A stretch of 64,000 bases of DNA from Eubacteriales bacterium (GTDB lineage Bacteria; Bacillota; Clostridia; Lachnospirales; Lachnospiraceae). Of this stretch, positions 25,050 to 32,708 are shown piece by piece. Location: NCBI GenBank assembly GCA_030524175.1, contig JAUNHC010000001.1, positions 124,001-188,000 on the forward strand, in the 5' to 3' direction. Position numbers and translations under genes: made by a program. Position 1 is the stretch's first letter. Each line of letters starts with the position of its first letter. Under the pieces are notes generated by a model. The model searched no databases, was not told the origin of the DNA, and saw nothing but the letters and a program-made list of their open reading frames with translations.

Positions 25050-25177
25050 CAATTTGAAAATAAACTTGTAAAGAGAAAAGACCTTGTTGATTCTTCATCC
25101 CTGATTTGGAGAAGAAACTGTAGTTGGTATTTTCATAAGCGGTTATCTGTCAATATTTTAGCAGAAAGAGGTTGAAT

Positions 25178-25759
25178 ATGTTTCACTTATATGATTTTTT
25201 AATTTACTGTTTTATTACTGCCTATACGCCGGGAGCAAATAATCTGCTTTCCATGAGTAATGCAATACGTCTGGGTTTCCGGCGGAGCGTTCGCTTTAAT
25301 TTTGGCATTCTGGCCGGATTTGCAGTGGTTATGTCTGTCTGCACGGCTTTCAGCGCAACGCTCTATTCATTTCTTCCGAAAGTAAAAATGGTTATGCAGA
25401 TATTAGGTGCTGCATACATGCTGTACCTTGCGTGGAAAGTCTGGAAAAGCTCGGCTGACTTAAACAACGACGGCGGGAAAGAGGCCAGCTTTCTCTCAGG
25501 TATGATTTTGCAGTTTGCTAATCCCAAAATTTATATCTATGCGATCACAGCAATGACACTTTACATTTTGCCTGTCTATCACTCAATTGGTTCAATGATT
25601 ATATTTACCATTATTCTGACATTGATCGGCGCATCCGGCTCTTTTATATGGGCTTTATTTGGTGCTGCTTTTTGTAAAGTTCTTTCTAAGCATACAAAAG
25701 TTGTAAATCTGGTCATGGCTCTATTGTTAGTTTATTGTGCCATTGCTTTATTTCTCTGA
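25178..25759 (+). CDS. LysE/RhtB-family amino-acid exporter
   Basis: A 193-residue protein with about six spans and the family pattern ITAYTPGANNLLSMSNAIR (usually TPGPNN), GFRRSVRFNFGILAGF, GAAYMLYLAWKVW and LQFANPKIYIYAITA. LysE/RhtB proteins export amino acids or related compounds. I chose the ATG at 25178, six bases after AGAGG, over a TTG at 25172. The divergent XRE-cupin regulator probably controls it. Confidence 0.88.
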   Translation: MFHLYDFLIYCFITAYTPGANNLLSMSNAIRLGFRRSVRFNFGILAGFAVVMSVCTAFSATLYSFLPKVKMVMQILGAAYMLYLAWKVWKSSADLNNDGGKEASFLSGMILQFANPKIYIYAITAMTLYILPVYHSIGSMIIFTIILTLIGASGSFIWALFGAAFCKVLSKHTKVVNLVMALLLVYCAIALFL

Positions 25760-25828
25760 CAGTCCTCAACACAGTTACCTCTGATTATGGACAACTGGCT
25801 GCACAAAGACAGTAAAACATATTTTCAA

Positions 25829-26491
25829 TCATTTCCAATTAAAATTATCCTTCCCGGCACCAATCTCAAAATGGTATTTCACAATGCCAGTTCCAATTTT
25901 GGACATAGAACTATTAGCCTTTGTACGAATGGATACGGTATTGCCATTAGCCTCAATAAAAAAATCCTGTTTGTTAAGACCTGTTGGAGCCAGAACGGCT
26001 GCATTCATGCCATTGATAAACCATTTATCACTGCATGGCCTGCATAAACTTTCCATACTCTTTGACTTATGCTGCTTACCGTTGGTAACACCGTAACCAA
26101 TGGCAAGCACACCTACTAACTCCTCATCAGGAGCTAATGAAACCGGGCATTTTTTCTCATTGTATGAATTTGTGACCCAACAAGAATTAAGACCTGCCTG
26201 CTGAGCTTTTATCATAAGGCGTGATCCATAATAACCGCACGCTTCATAAAAGCCGTCTTGCTTCTTGGCTGCCAAAGCAATATAGTTTCTTACATTTTTA
26301 AATCTCCCAAATATGGGAATAAAACTTTTAAATGCGCCCTCATTTTCCACCACTAACTGGATATGCAGCTGTCCCAGTCGGTTACACTGCTCAATTTCCT
26401 CTTTCAGTTCAGCAACAATTGCAGGTGAAAGTGGTTTCGTTGTATAATTTCTAACTGCGTGTCTTGCCCTGATTGCTTCTAATTCTGTCAA
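25829..26491 (-). CDS. Nitroreductase-family protein
   Basis: A 220-residue protein with a nitroreductase fold (EAIRARHAVRNYTTKPLSPA, FGRFKNVRNYIALAAKK, EACGYYGSRLMIKAQQAGLN, CWVTNSYNEKK, VLAIGYGVTNGKQHKSKSME). It resembles the longer nitroreductase-like proteins of Clostridia rather than classical NfsA/B. The start is a TTG at 26491 with GGAGG nine bases before. It follows the TetR gene by 31 bases, so the regulator likely controls it. Substrate unknown. Confidence 0.82.
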   Translation of the reverse strand: MTELEAIRARHAVRNYTTKPLSPAIVAELKEEIEQCNRLGQLHIQLVVENEGAFKSFIPIFGRFKNVRNYIALAAKKQDGFYEACGYYGSRLMIKAQQAGLNSCWVTNSYNEKKCPVSLAPDEELVGVLAIGYGVTNGKQHKSKSMESLCRPCSDKWFINGMNAAVLAPTGLNKQDFFIEANGNTVSIRTKANSSMSKIGTGIVKYHFEIGAGKDNFNWK

Positions 26492-26522
26492 AATAAGTTC
26501 CTCCCGTTTTCCTCAAATCATG

Positions 26523-27128
26523 TTACAACATTACCTTGTCAGTCAGTATCCGCTCTGTAAGAGCACCCCAATCACCATTTTCATACCGTACCCCTTTCAT
26601 GTTGGCCATAGCTGCCAAACCATGTACCGTTGCCCACATTACCAGAAGATCATCTCTTAATTCTTTTTCGTCAATGTTTCGTTCCCTCATTCCACTTTTA
26701 GCACCATCTACAAAAAGCTGAAAGGGAGTAAAGGATTCATTCCATGTGATTTCAGATTCTTTTATCTGAATGTCCAGATACTCACTGTCAAACAGGAAAT
26801 TGAAATAGTGGGGATTCTTTGCAAAAAATTCCACATAGGCAACGCCCATAGAAATTGCAACACATTGACAGGGATTATCTTCTGCTGCCTGTTTTAGAGC
26901 AGTTGAAAATTTGTCAATAACATAAGAGTTCATTCCCTGGAGCAGCTCATCAATATTTCCAAAGTGATTATAGCAGGCAGTGGCTGATACACCTACTTTC
27001 TTCGCCACCTTTCTCAGAGAAAACTTTTCAACCCCCTCCTCATGGATCAGCTCAATTCCCTGTTCAATGAGTGCTTCTTTTAAATTACCAAAATGATATG
27101 ACTTTTTTTCGTTTGTATCTGTATTCAT
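26523..27128 (-). CDS. TetR/AcrR regulator with WHG-type C-terminal domain
   Basis: A 201-residue regulator: helix-turn-helix in KFSLRKVAKKVGVSATACYN (about 36-55) and a C-terminal domain with LLVMWATVHGLAAMANMKGV, the WHG motif. First gene of a pair with the nitroreductase. A 15-base perfect inverted repeat lies just upstream and should be its operator. Confidence 0.88.
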   Translation of the reverse strand: MNTDTNEKKSYHFGNLKEALIEQGIELIHEEGVEKFSLRKVAKKVGVSATACYNHFGNIDELLQGMNSYVIDKFSTALKQAAEDNPCQCVAISMGVAYVEFFAKNPHYFNFLFDSEYLDIQIKESEITWNESFTPFQLFVDGAKSGMRERNIDEKELRDDLLVMWATVHGLAAMANMKGVRYENGDWGALTERILTDKVML

Positions 27129-27145
27129 TATATCCCTCCAAATTA

Positions 27146-27187
27146 ACAGGTGTTAACATGTATTGTAACTCGCATGTTAACACCTGT
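27146..27187. promoter_or_regulatory. Perfect 15-base inverted repeat, TetR operator
   Basis: ACAGGTGTTAACATG (27146-27160) and CATGTTAACACCTGT (27173-27187) are exact reverse complements with 12 bases between. Each arm contains the palindrome TGTTAACA; their centres are 24 bases apart. The repeat ends 18 bases before the TetR start codon. Confidence 0.75.
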
Positions 27188-27235
27188 CAATATAAATATT
27201 TATTTTATGATATATAATTGCGGGAAAGATTAAAC

Positions 27236-27403
27236 TCATTGACTGTATTCTGTATCTTCTTCTAATGTAGCCTGAAGCATATGGTCAGAAGCTTTTGCCA
27301 GCCTGTACACATATCCCAGAGACGGTATTTTTCTTAACATGACTGAAAATTTATCTAACAACTCTCTGTTGGGGATTGAAACGCTATTTAAATATATGCC
27401 CAT
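27236..27403 (-). pseudogene. C-terminal remnant of an AAA-ATPase-like/PD-(D/E)XK protein
   Basis: A 55-codon frame reads SVSIPNRELLDKFSVMLRKI, PSLGYVYRLAKASDHMLQAT and then LEEDTEYSQ before a stop at 27236. The IPNRE...F..ML segment followed by a helical tail is what I recall from the middle linker of AAA-ATPase-like proteins that carry a PDDEXK_9 nuclease end. Everything else of the gene is missing, and no ribosome site precedes the ATG at 27403. It is probably debris. Confidence 0.4.
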
Positions 27404-27448
27404 ACTTCACGCTCGCTTTCCTCTGCTTTCTGCAGTTTCTCAAAATTT

Positions 27449-27490
27449 CAGGCCGGATTCCTGCTATCATTATAGCAGATATCCGGCCTG
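27449..27490. repeat. Long hairpin
   Basis: CAGGCCGGAT...ATCCGGCCTG with an inner CTGCTAT/ATAGCAG gives a 17-pair stem with a four-base loop. It lies between the AAA-ATPase-like remnant and the palindromic element; it has no T run. It could be a transcription stop or part of a repeat family. Confidence 0.5.
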
Positions 27491-27532
27491 AATTATACCT
27501 CATATTTTCGACAATACTGTTAGGTATTCATT

Positions 27533-27682
27533 ACTGTTCACTGGTAATATCCCGCGAGGTGTTTTCATGCATATATGCATGAAAATCCCGAGACATACAA
27601 CGTGCGAAATTATGCAGTATGCATAATTTCTGTACATCGCGAAGCGTGTTACTGGTCACGGAGTGAACCGTAACAGTTATTC
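27533..27682. repeat. Compound palindromic repeat element (MITE/REP-like)
   Basis: The element contains a perfect 24-base palindrome (27561-27584 region, core CATGCATATATGCATG), a second hairpin GAAATTATGCA/TGCATAATTTC (27605-27630 region), an enclosing pair CGCGAGGTGT/ACATCGCG, and outer arms of related sequence (TTACTGTTCACTGG on the left; GTTACTGGTCAC with GTGAACCGTAAC on the right). It folds as a junction with two inner hairpins. The last codons and stop of the MATE gene lie inside the right arm. Confidence 0.6.
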
Positions 27683-29052
27683 CTAAAAGTTTTTCTGTCA
27701 TGCCACAGCAACAGTGCGATTATCAGTGCGGTAAGATAGTCTGCCGTCGGGCTTGCATATAAGATGCCGTCCAGCCCCCAAATACTGGAAAAAATATGGA
27801 TCAAAGGTACCATCAGCAGAAGCGGGCGAAGAATAGACAGTAACATTGCTTTGACCGCCTGTCCGGTTGCCAGATAATACTGAGATGATATAATCTGGAA
27901 ACCAGCCACGGCCATACCCAGCAGGAAAATCCGCATACACCGGATTCCGAATTCCATGTAAGCAGGCTCATTCATTCCAAAAATCTGTAGGATAGCCGCA
28001 GGAAATATTGCACAGCCCAGCCACCCGATCACAGAAACAACAGTTGCAGTGCCAACTGCCTTATGAAAGGTTTCTTTTACCCGATGGCTTAAACCGGCAC
28101 CTTTGTTGAAGCCGATAATTGGCTGCATTCCAACTGCGATCCCGACACAGACGGAAATGACCACAGAGCTGATTCTAAGCACGATTCCCATAACGCTAAG
28201 AGCTGATTCACTGCTTACTGACACAGTTCTGAAACGTATTACCGTTTTATTAAGTTCAATTTGTAAAATCGCAGCTGCAACCTGTATCATACACGCCGGA
28301 AGTCCAAACATGACAACCTGTCCGCAGCTTGTGAGGGAAGGACGAAGGTTTTTCCGCTTTAGCCGGATACAGCTCTTTTTCAAAAAATAAATTAACATTA
28401 TGAAGGCAGATAATACTTGGGAAGTCAAGGTGGCAATAGCTGCTCCCTTCACACCCCACCCCAAAACAAAGATATAAATAGGATCAAGGATCAAGTTCAA
28501 AATCGTACCTGCCAGGAAACCGCCCATAGCGAGAATTGGGCTGCCATCGGCTCTGGCCATACTGGACAGTGCGATGGCTGTCATGCTAAAGGGAGCACCA
28601 AGCAAAATGATGGGAGCATATTCCATCACATAAGAAAGAGATCCCTGGGCACCTTCCGTAGCTCCAAAAGCAAAGACCATTGGTTTCAAAAACATGAGAC
28701 AGACAGCTGTAAACAGGATTCCGATAGCAACGGCCAGGGTAAGTACAGTGCCAAGTGTTTTTTCCGCTTCTTCGTTTTTTCCTGCCCCCATACTCATAGA
28801 TGTGTACACGCTCCCGCCTATTCCAAGCAAGGTACCAATAGATAAAACAATAGTGACAAATGGAAATGTCACCGTGGCTGCAGTAATGCCAAGATATCCC
28901 ACTCCCTGTCCGATAAAAATCTGATCCACCACATTATACAAGGCATCCACCAGCATAGACAAAACAGACGGAATTGCAAATTTAGCAAGCAGCTTGCTGA
29001 TTGGTTCCGCTGCAAGAGGATTTTCGCCTCTGAATTTCTGATTTTCATACAT
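27649..29052 (-). CDS. MATE-family antiporter, 3' end in palindromic repeat
   Basis: A 467-residue twelve-span protein with MATE motifs (PISKLLAKFAIPSVLSMLVD, NVVDQIFIGQGVGYLG, SMARADGSPILAM, MQPIIGFNKGAGL). It is a paralog of the exporter at 22942-24348. The last residues (NNCYGSLRDQ) are encoded by the right arm of the palindromic element, so the native C-terminus may have been replaced; the transport core is whole. The divergent AraC/GyrI-type gene at 29205 is its likely regulator. Confidence 0.92.
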   Translation of the reverse strand: MYENQKFRGENPLAAEPISKLLAKFAIPSVLSMLVDALYNVVDQIFIGQGVGYLGITAATVTFPFVTIVLSIGTLLGIGGSVYTSMSMGAGKNEEAEKTLGTVLTLAVAIGILFTAVCLMFLKPMVFAFGATEGAQGSLSYVMEYAPIILLGAPFSMTAIALSSMARADGSPILAMGGFLAGTILNLILDPIYIFVLGWGVKGAAIATLTSQVLSAFIMLIYFLKKSCIRLKRKNLRPSLTSCGQVVMFGLPACMIQVAAAILQIELNKTVIRFRTVSVSSESALSVMGIVLRISSVVISVCVGIAVGMQPIIGFNKGAGLSHRVKETFHKAVGTATVVSVIGWLGCAIFPAAILQIFGMNEPAYMEFGIRCMRIFLLGMAVAGFQIISSQYYLATGQAVKAMLLSILRPLLLMVPLIHIFSSIWGLDGILYASPTADYLTALIIALLLWHDRKTFRNNCYGSLRDQ

Positions 29053-29204
29053 TTTTTATTTCTCCTTTGATGGCAAAATATGTTAACTTCCATGTAATAG
29101 CGTATCAAAGGAATACATACCATTCATGATACTTTTTGCGCAGTTTTGTTATGGAGATATAAAATCCACTGTGGTATAATGCTCACTGGAAAGGAGGTGC
29201 TGGT

Positions 29205-30086
29205 TTGAAATATCCATCCCCTTTAGAAAATGCCATTGAATATATTGAGAAACATTTGAATGAAAATATTGGCTTAAATGATGTGTCCAGAGAAACCGGT
29301 TACTCGTACTATTATATGACACGGTTGTTTTCCGCCGTATTAGGTGAATCAGTAGGCCATTACATCAATCGCCGCAGACTATATAATGCTTCTGAAAAAC
29401 TCATCCACTCCCATCAACGTGTTATTGATATTGCACTTGACAGTGGTTTCAAATCGCCAGAGGCATTTAGCAGGGCGTTCAAAGCCACCTTTGGAAGCAG
29501 CCCGGCAGAATACAGAAAAGCCGGCCTTGATCTGGTAGTTCACGCAAAAAAACAACTGGTACCTGAAGACGTATGCCATATTGCGAACAACATATCACAT
29601 TCACCTGAAATTATCGAAATGAGAGAAAAAAAGGTGGCTGGCCTGCGGGGAAGCACATCTCTTTTTACTAATAAGCTCCCAGGATTGTGGGAGCAATTTG
29701 GAGATATCCATAAAGAGCTTTTTGCGTCAGCACGCCCATGTGTCAGCATCTGTGAAACACAGCAGACTACTTATACAAAAGACGGCGATGTCTCCTTTAG
29801 GGTTATGGTGGGCTGTGTGGTAAATGACTTAGACAATCTGCCGCCGGTACTGGCTGTAAAGACATTAAGCCCAGGGCGTTACGCCGTTTTCACCCACCAA
29901 GGCGCCTTTAAAAATTTGATAAAGACATATCAGTACATCTTTGGGACATGGCTTCCGGGAACTAAAGAAGAACTGGATGACCGGGAAGATTTTGAGGTGT
30001 ATGAACGAGAGGTTCTGTCACCTGATGACCCAAACAATGAAGTTAAAATTTTTATTCCTTTAAAAGATAAAGGGCGCTTATTTTGA
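29205..30086 (+). CDS. AraC-family regulator with GyrI-like effector domain
   Basis: A 293-residue protein: two AraC helix-turn-helix motifs (NENIGLNDVSRETGYSYYYM; RVIDIALDSGFKSPEAFSRA) in the first 110 residues, then a GyrI/Rob-like effector-binding domain (MREKKVAGLRGSTS, YAVFTHQGAFKNLIKTYQYI, FEVYEREVLSPDDPNNEVKI). The start is TTG at 29205 after AAAGGAGG. This is the Rob/BltR-like layout that senses hydrophobic cations or drugs; the divergent MATE exporter fits that role. A TATAAT sits at 29175. Confidence 0.88.
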   Translation: MKYPSPLENAIEYIEKHLNENIGLNDVSRETGYSYYYMTRLFSAVLGESVGHYINRRRLYNASEKLIHSHQRVIDIALDSGFKSPEAFSRAFKATFGSSPAEYRKAGLDLVVHAKKQLVPEDVCHIANNISHSPEIIEMREKKVAGLRGSTSLFTNKLPGLWEQFGDIHKELFASARPCVSICETQQTTYTKDGDVSFRVMVGCVVNDLDNLPPVLAVKTLSPGRYAVFTHQGAFKNLIKTYQYIFGTWLPGTKEELDDREDFEVYEREVLSPDDPNNEVKIFIPLKDKGRLF

Positions 30087-30095
30087 GCGTCCTTT
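30069..30095 (+). terminator. Hairpin overlapping the AraC/GyrI stop codon
   Basis: AAAGGGCGCT (30069-30078) pairs with AGCGTCCTTT (30086-30095) with one G-U pair. The stop codon is in the loop. No real T run follows, so it is a weak terminator at best. Confidence 0.4.
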
Positions 30096-30166
30096 ACATC
30101 GTGCCTATCATATTATAAGATTGCCCACGGAGCATATGTACCACCAAACAATGGAAGCCCCTCCAT

Positions 30167-30745
30167 TTAATCACATTTCAACGCCATAAGGTCTGACACT
30201 TCATAACGATTGTGACCCGGCATCTGTTTTTTGTATTTCCAGCATTTAATAGCATCTTCTAAAGACCTTCCCTGATTGTCTGCAAAGAAATCCCGAATAT
30301 AAGTATTATACTCAAATTGTTTATCAATTTTTGTTTTTCCTTTTTTCTTGTCATTAAGAATATTCTGGTATACTTCGATGGCTTCTTTATACGTCTTTCC
30401 TGTATTGTTTTTCAACCATTTTTGAAAGGCAACATTAAAAGAGAAATTATTTCCGATGTGCTCTTTGAAAAATGCTCTATGTTTTTCAGAGCAGACAAAA
30501 TCCGGTTCTATCTGTGTATTTTCGGTGATATCGGATAGTAATGTTCCCTTTTTCTTTACAGTTGAAATAGTCTGTATCTCACCTGTATCAAGAAACCTGG
30601 CAATTCTATCTGTTATTTCTATTTTTCCACCGGAAACAGGCAGACCGTACTTTCTGCAAAAGTCAACTAACTCCTCTTTTAAATAGTAGAAATCGCGAAA
30701 TGTTTTACTGTCCAGATTCTTATCTAAAGCAGGTCTTTCCGTCAT
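30167..30745 (-). CDS. SAP-domain and DUF6434-like protein
   Basis: A 192-residue soluble protein. Residues about 12-55 resemble a SAP-type motif (SKTFRDFYYLKEELVDFCRK, GLPVSGGKIEITDRIARFL). The C-terminal part has two similar segments, NVAFQKWLKNNTGKTYKEAI and IRDFFADNQGRSLEDAIKCW, each predicting a helix-turn-helix-like pair. SAP motifs often bind DNA, but no role is known for this family. It follows the DJ-1 gene on the same strand by 52 bases. Confidence 0.75.
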   Translation of the reverse strand: MTERPALDKNLDSKTFRDFYYLKEELVDFCRKYGLPVSGGKIEITDRIARFLDTGEIQTISTVKKKGTLLSDITENTQIEPDFVCSEKHRAFFKEHIGNNFSFNVAFQKWLKNNTGKTYKEAIEVYQNILNDKKKGKTKIDKQFEYNTYIRDFFADNQGRSLEDAIKCWKYKKQMPGHNRYEVSDLMALKCD

Positions 30746-30797
30746 ATTTTTTCCTCACTTACTTCACATTTACCAACTTAAAGGTCTTCCATAAGTA

Positions 30798-31415
30798 TCA
30801 GTCGTTCCAACTGTTTGCCCCTTGCGGCATTGGCACATTGTAATATCCAAGCTTATGGAAATCGTACCATTCTGTAATTGCTTTTTCCGGCGCTGCCTTT
30901 AAAGCCAGCATTACTTCCCTGGCAAATTCCAATGAGGCCGTACCGTTTGCCGTGATAACATTCTTGTCCCTTACGGCCTGTCTTGTAATATATTTCTTTT
31001 CACCTGTATACTCTTTTCCCGCCCATTGTTTCATATCGTTCAAGTCATTGCTTGTGTGACAGACTTCGTTCAAAGCCCCTACGGCTCCCAGGTATGCTGA
31101 TGCATCACAGATACCTCCCAGAACCTTTCCGCCTTCCAGGCAGTTGTCCACAAGTGTTTTGACCTTTCGTGCCTCTTCATTTCTCCATGCCATTCCGCCG
31201 ATTAAAATCAATGCCTCATAATTAGTGGGGATTGAGTTGACATCATAATCAGGCAATACACGAAAACCTCCGATAGAAGTAACTTGTTCTTTGGTCAAAG
31301 ATACGGTTTTTACCTCATATTTTCCCATTCCTAACATATAGAGTGCGGAAGACAGATACGCTGCTTCCCAATCCGCATACTGTTCTAATATAACAAATAA
31401 AATACACTTTTTCAT
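30798..31415 (-). CDS. DJ-1/PfpI-family protein
   Basis: A 205-residue protein of the glutamine-amidotransferase-like DJ-1/PfpI fold (FVILEQYADWEAAYLSSALY, YEALILIGGMAWRN, GKVLGGICDASAYLGAVGAL). The conserved Cys is in GGICDAS (about 103). Proteins with this sequence style are putative proteases, chaperones or deglycases; the substrate is unknown. It has its own ATG and lies alone between two hairpin-containing gaps. Confidence 0.85.
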   Translation of the reverse strand: MKKCILFVILEQYADWEAAYLSSALYMLGMGKYEVKTVSLTKEQVTSIGGFRVLPDYDVNSIPTNYEALILIGGMAWRNEEARKVKTLVDNCLEGGKVLGGICDASAYLGAVGALNEVCHTSNDLNDMKQWAGKEYTGEKKYITRQAVRDKNVITANGTASLEFAREVMLALKAAPEKAITEWYDFHKLGYYNVPMPQGANSWND

Positions 31416-31496
31416 ATCACTTTCTCCTTATGATAGTTTTTAATTATTCATGTTTTTACATTTCAAGTCAGTTCGAAAGTTTCGCTTTCTATGCCT

Positions 31497-31539
31497 CATA
31501 ATGCAGAAAAGCCGCCAGTGGCAGCCCTTCTGCATTATG
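31497..31539. repeat. Perfect-arm palindromic repeat
   Basis: CATAATGCAGAA (31497-31508) and TTCTGCATTATG (31528-31539) are exact reverse complements, and the inner part (GCC-agt-GGC) pairs further. It lies in the 259-base gap upstream of the DJ-1 gene, which otherwise shows no gene. Without a T run it is more like a REP-type repeat than a terminator. Confidence 0.5.
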
Positions 31540-31674
31540 GTTAACAATTTCATTATGTCTTGATAATAAACGACATTTTAATGGTTCATATATTGAATGG
31601 ATTTATTATAACACAAAAAAGACTGCAATTGTGTCAATGTTCACTATTTTCATTTTAATTTTGCCGGTCTCCAT

Positions 31675-32163
31675 CTATTCGTAATTGGATTTTTCCCATG
31701 CTTCCACTTCATTCAATAATAATGTCCGGATAAATGGATTGTTTTGAGGGCAGACCAAAAACATAAAAGCGCTGCTGCGGCATTTCTGATAGTGCTCACC
31801 CTTCAGCCAAAAATCATACCCCATAGAACATTTGGGGTTACAGGCATCCGGATCTGCCATACGCTTACATATGGGAGCTTTCTGAATTGCATGGATCATT
31901 TCATCCGGCAGTGTTTCCAGAACCTTCTCATAATCGTTCACATGAACTCCGTAAATCCGTACGAGCATGCCTTTTCTTCGGAACACATAATTGGCAACTG
32001 TCTTTTTATTAAATATGTACGAAACCATGTAGCCGCTTTTAGCAGCCTTAATTTCAATTTTACATCCATGCTCCATTAATTTATCATGCAGCTCTTTCAC
32101 AAAATCCTGGTTCTCTGTTGGAACTGCGGAAATAAAATCATTGAACTCTATTTTCTTATCCAT
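31675..32163 (-). CDS. Uncharacterised Cys-rich protein
   Basis: A 162-residue soluble protein that I do not recognise. The first 100 residues are a mixed fold (FVKELHDKLMEHGCKIEIKA, YVFRRKGMLVRIYGVHVNDY). The last part has five cysteines spaced like a metal site or disulfide set (CKRMADPDACNPKCSMGYDF, then KGEHYQKC and later LVCPQN). It is the third gene of an operon after an AraC/GyrI regulator and a stand-alone GyrI protein (15-base gap), so it may be part of a drug- or stress-responsive unit. Confidence 0.65.
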   Translation of the reverse strand: MDKKIEFNDFISAVPTENQDFVKELHDKLMEHGCKIEIKAAKSGYMVSYIFNKKTVANYVFRRKGMLVRIYGVHVNDYEKVLETLPDEMIHAIQKAPICKRMADPDACNPKCSMGYDFWLKGEHYQKCRSSAFMFLVCPQNNPFIRTLLLNEVEAWEKSNYE

Positions 32164-32178
32164 TATAATTTTTTCCTC

Positions 32179-32679
32179 CTACTTATCTTTCACTGCTATC
32201 CAAACTTCAGCCTGCCCATCTTGTCCGTAAAATTCAATATCCGGCGCTCCCGATTTCATTCTGCCGGTGATATAACCTTTATTTAAGGGTTTGTATTTAG
32301 ACTTTGGCAGCCATTTAGTAATTGCCTGGGCCTCTGTTTTTCCTATGGTTTCCTGTGTGCATGGGAACACGGCCCAGGTTCTGGCAGGCACGGTATATTC
32401 TGAAACCCCGTCATATATATCACTGTCACTTGGAACTCCTATGATATACTCAAATTTTCTGGAATCTGTTTGGTCTGTATTATAAATATTTATACCTAAT
32501 AATCCGTGAGACTCCTGATTTGATAATTCTATTAAAGATTTTTCCAACCCCTGTTTTTTTATTTCAGACCAGTGTAAAGGAATGGTCTTTCTTCCCTCAC
32601 CTTTTTGGTTTGTTGTCTTTATCAGGTAACCGACAACACGAAAGCTGTCTCTTTTTTCAATACGAAAAGGTAAATCCAT
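32179..32679 (-). CDS. Stand-alone GyrI-like effector-binding protein
   Basis: A 166-residue protein consisting only of the GyrI-like fold (FRIEKRDSFRVVGYLIKTTN, KFEYIIGVPSDSDIYDGVSE, YTVPARTWAVFPC, IEFYGQDGQAEVWIAVKDK). It lacks a DNA-binding part. Similar proteins bind small hydrophobic ligands or act as partners of AraC regulators. It lies 29 bases after the AraC/GyrI gene at 32709 and has sequence resemblance to that protein's second half, suggesting origin by duplication. Confidence 0.8.
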   Translation of the reverse strand: MDLPFRIEKRDSFRVVGYLIKTTNQKGEGRKTIPLHWSEIKKQGLEKSLIELSNQESHGLLGINIYNTDQTDSRKFEYIIGVPSDSDIYDGVSEYTVPARTWAVFPCTQETIGKTEAQAITKWLPKSKYKPLNKGYITGRMKSGAPDIEFYGQDGQAEVWIAVKDK

Positions 32680-32708
32680 CTGTTCTTCCTCCTACTCTTT
32701 TATATATA

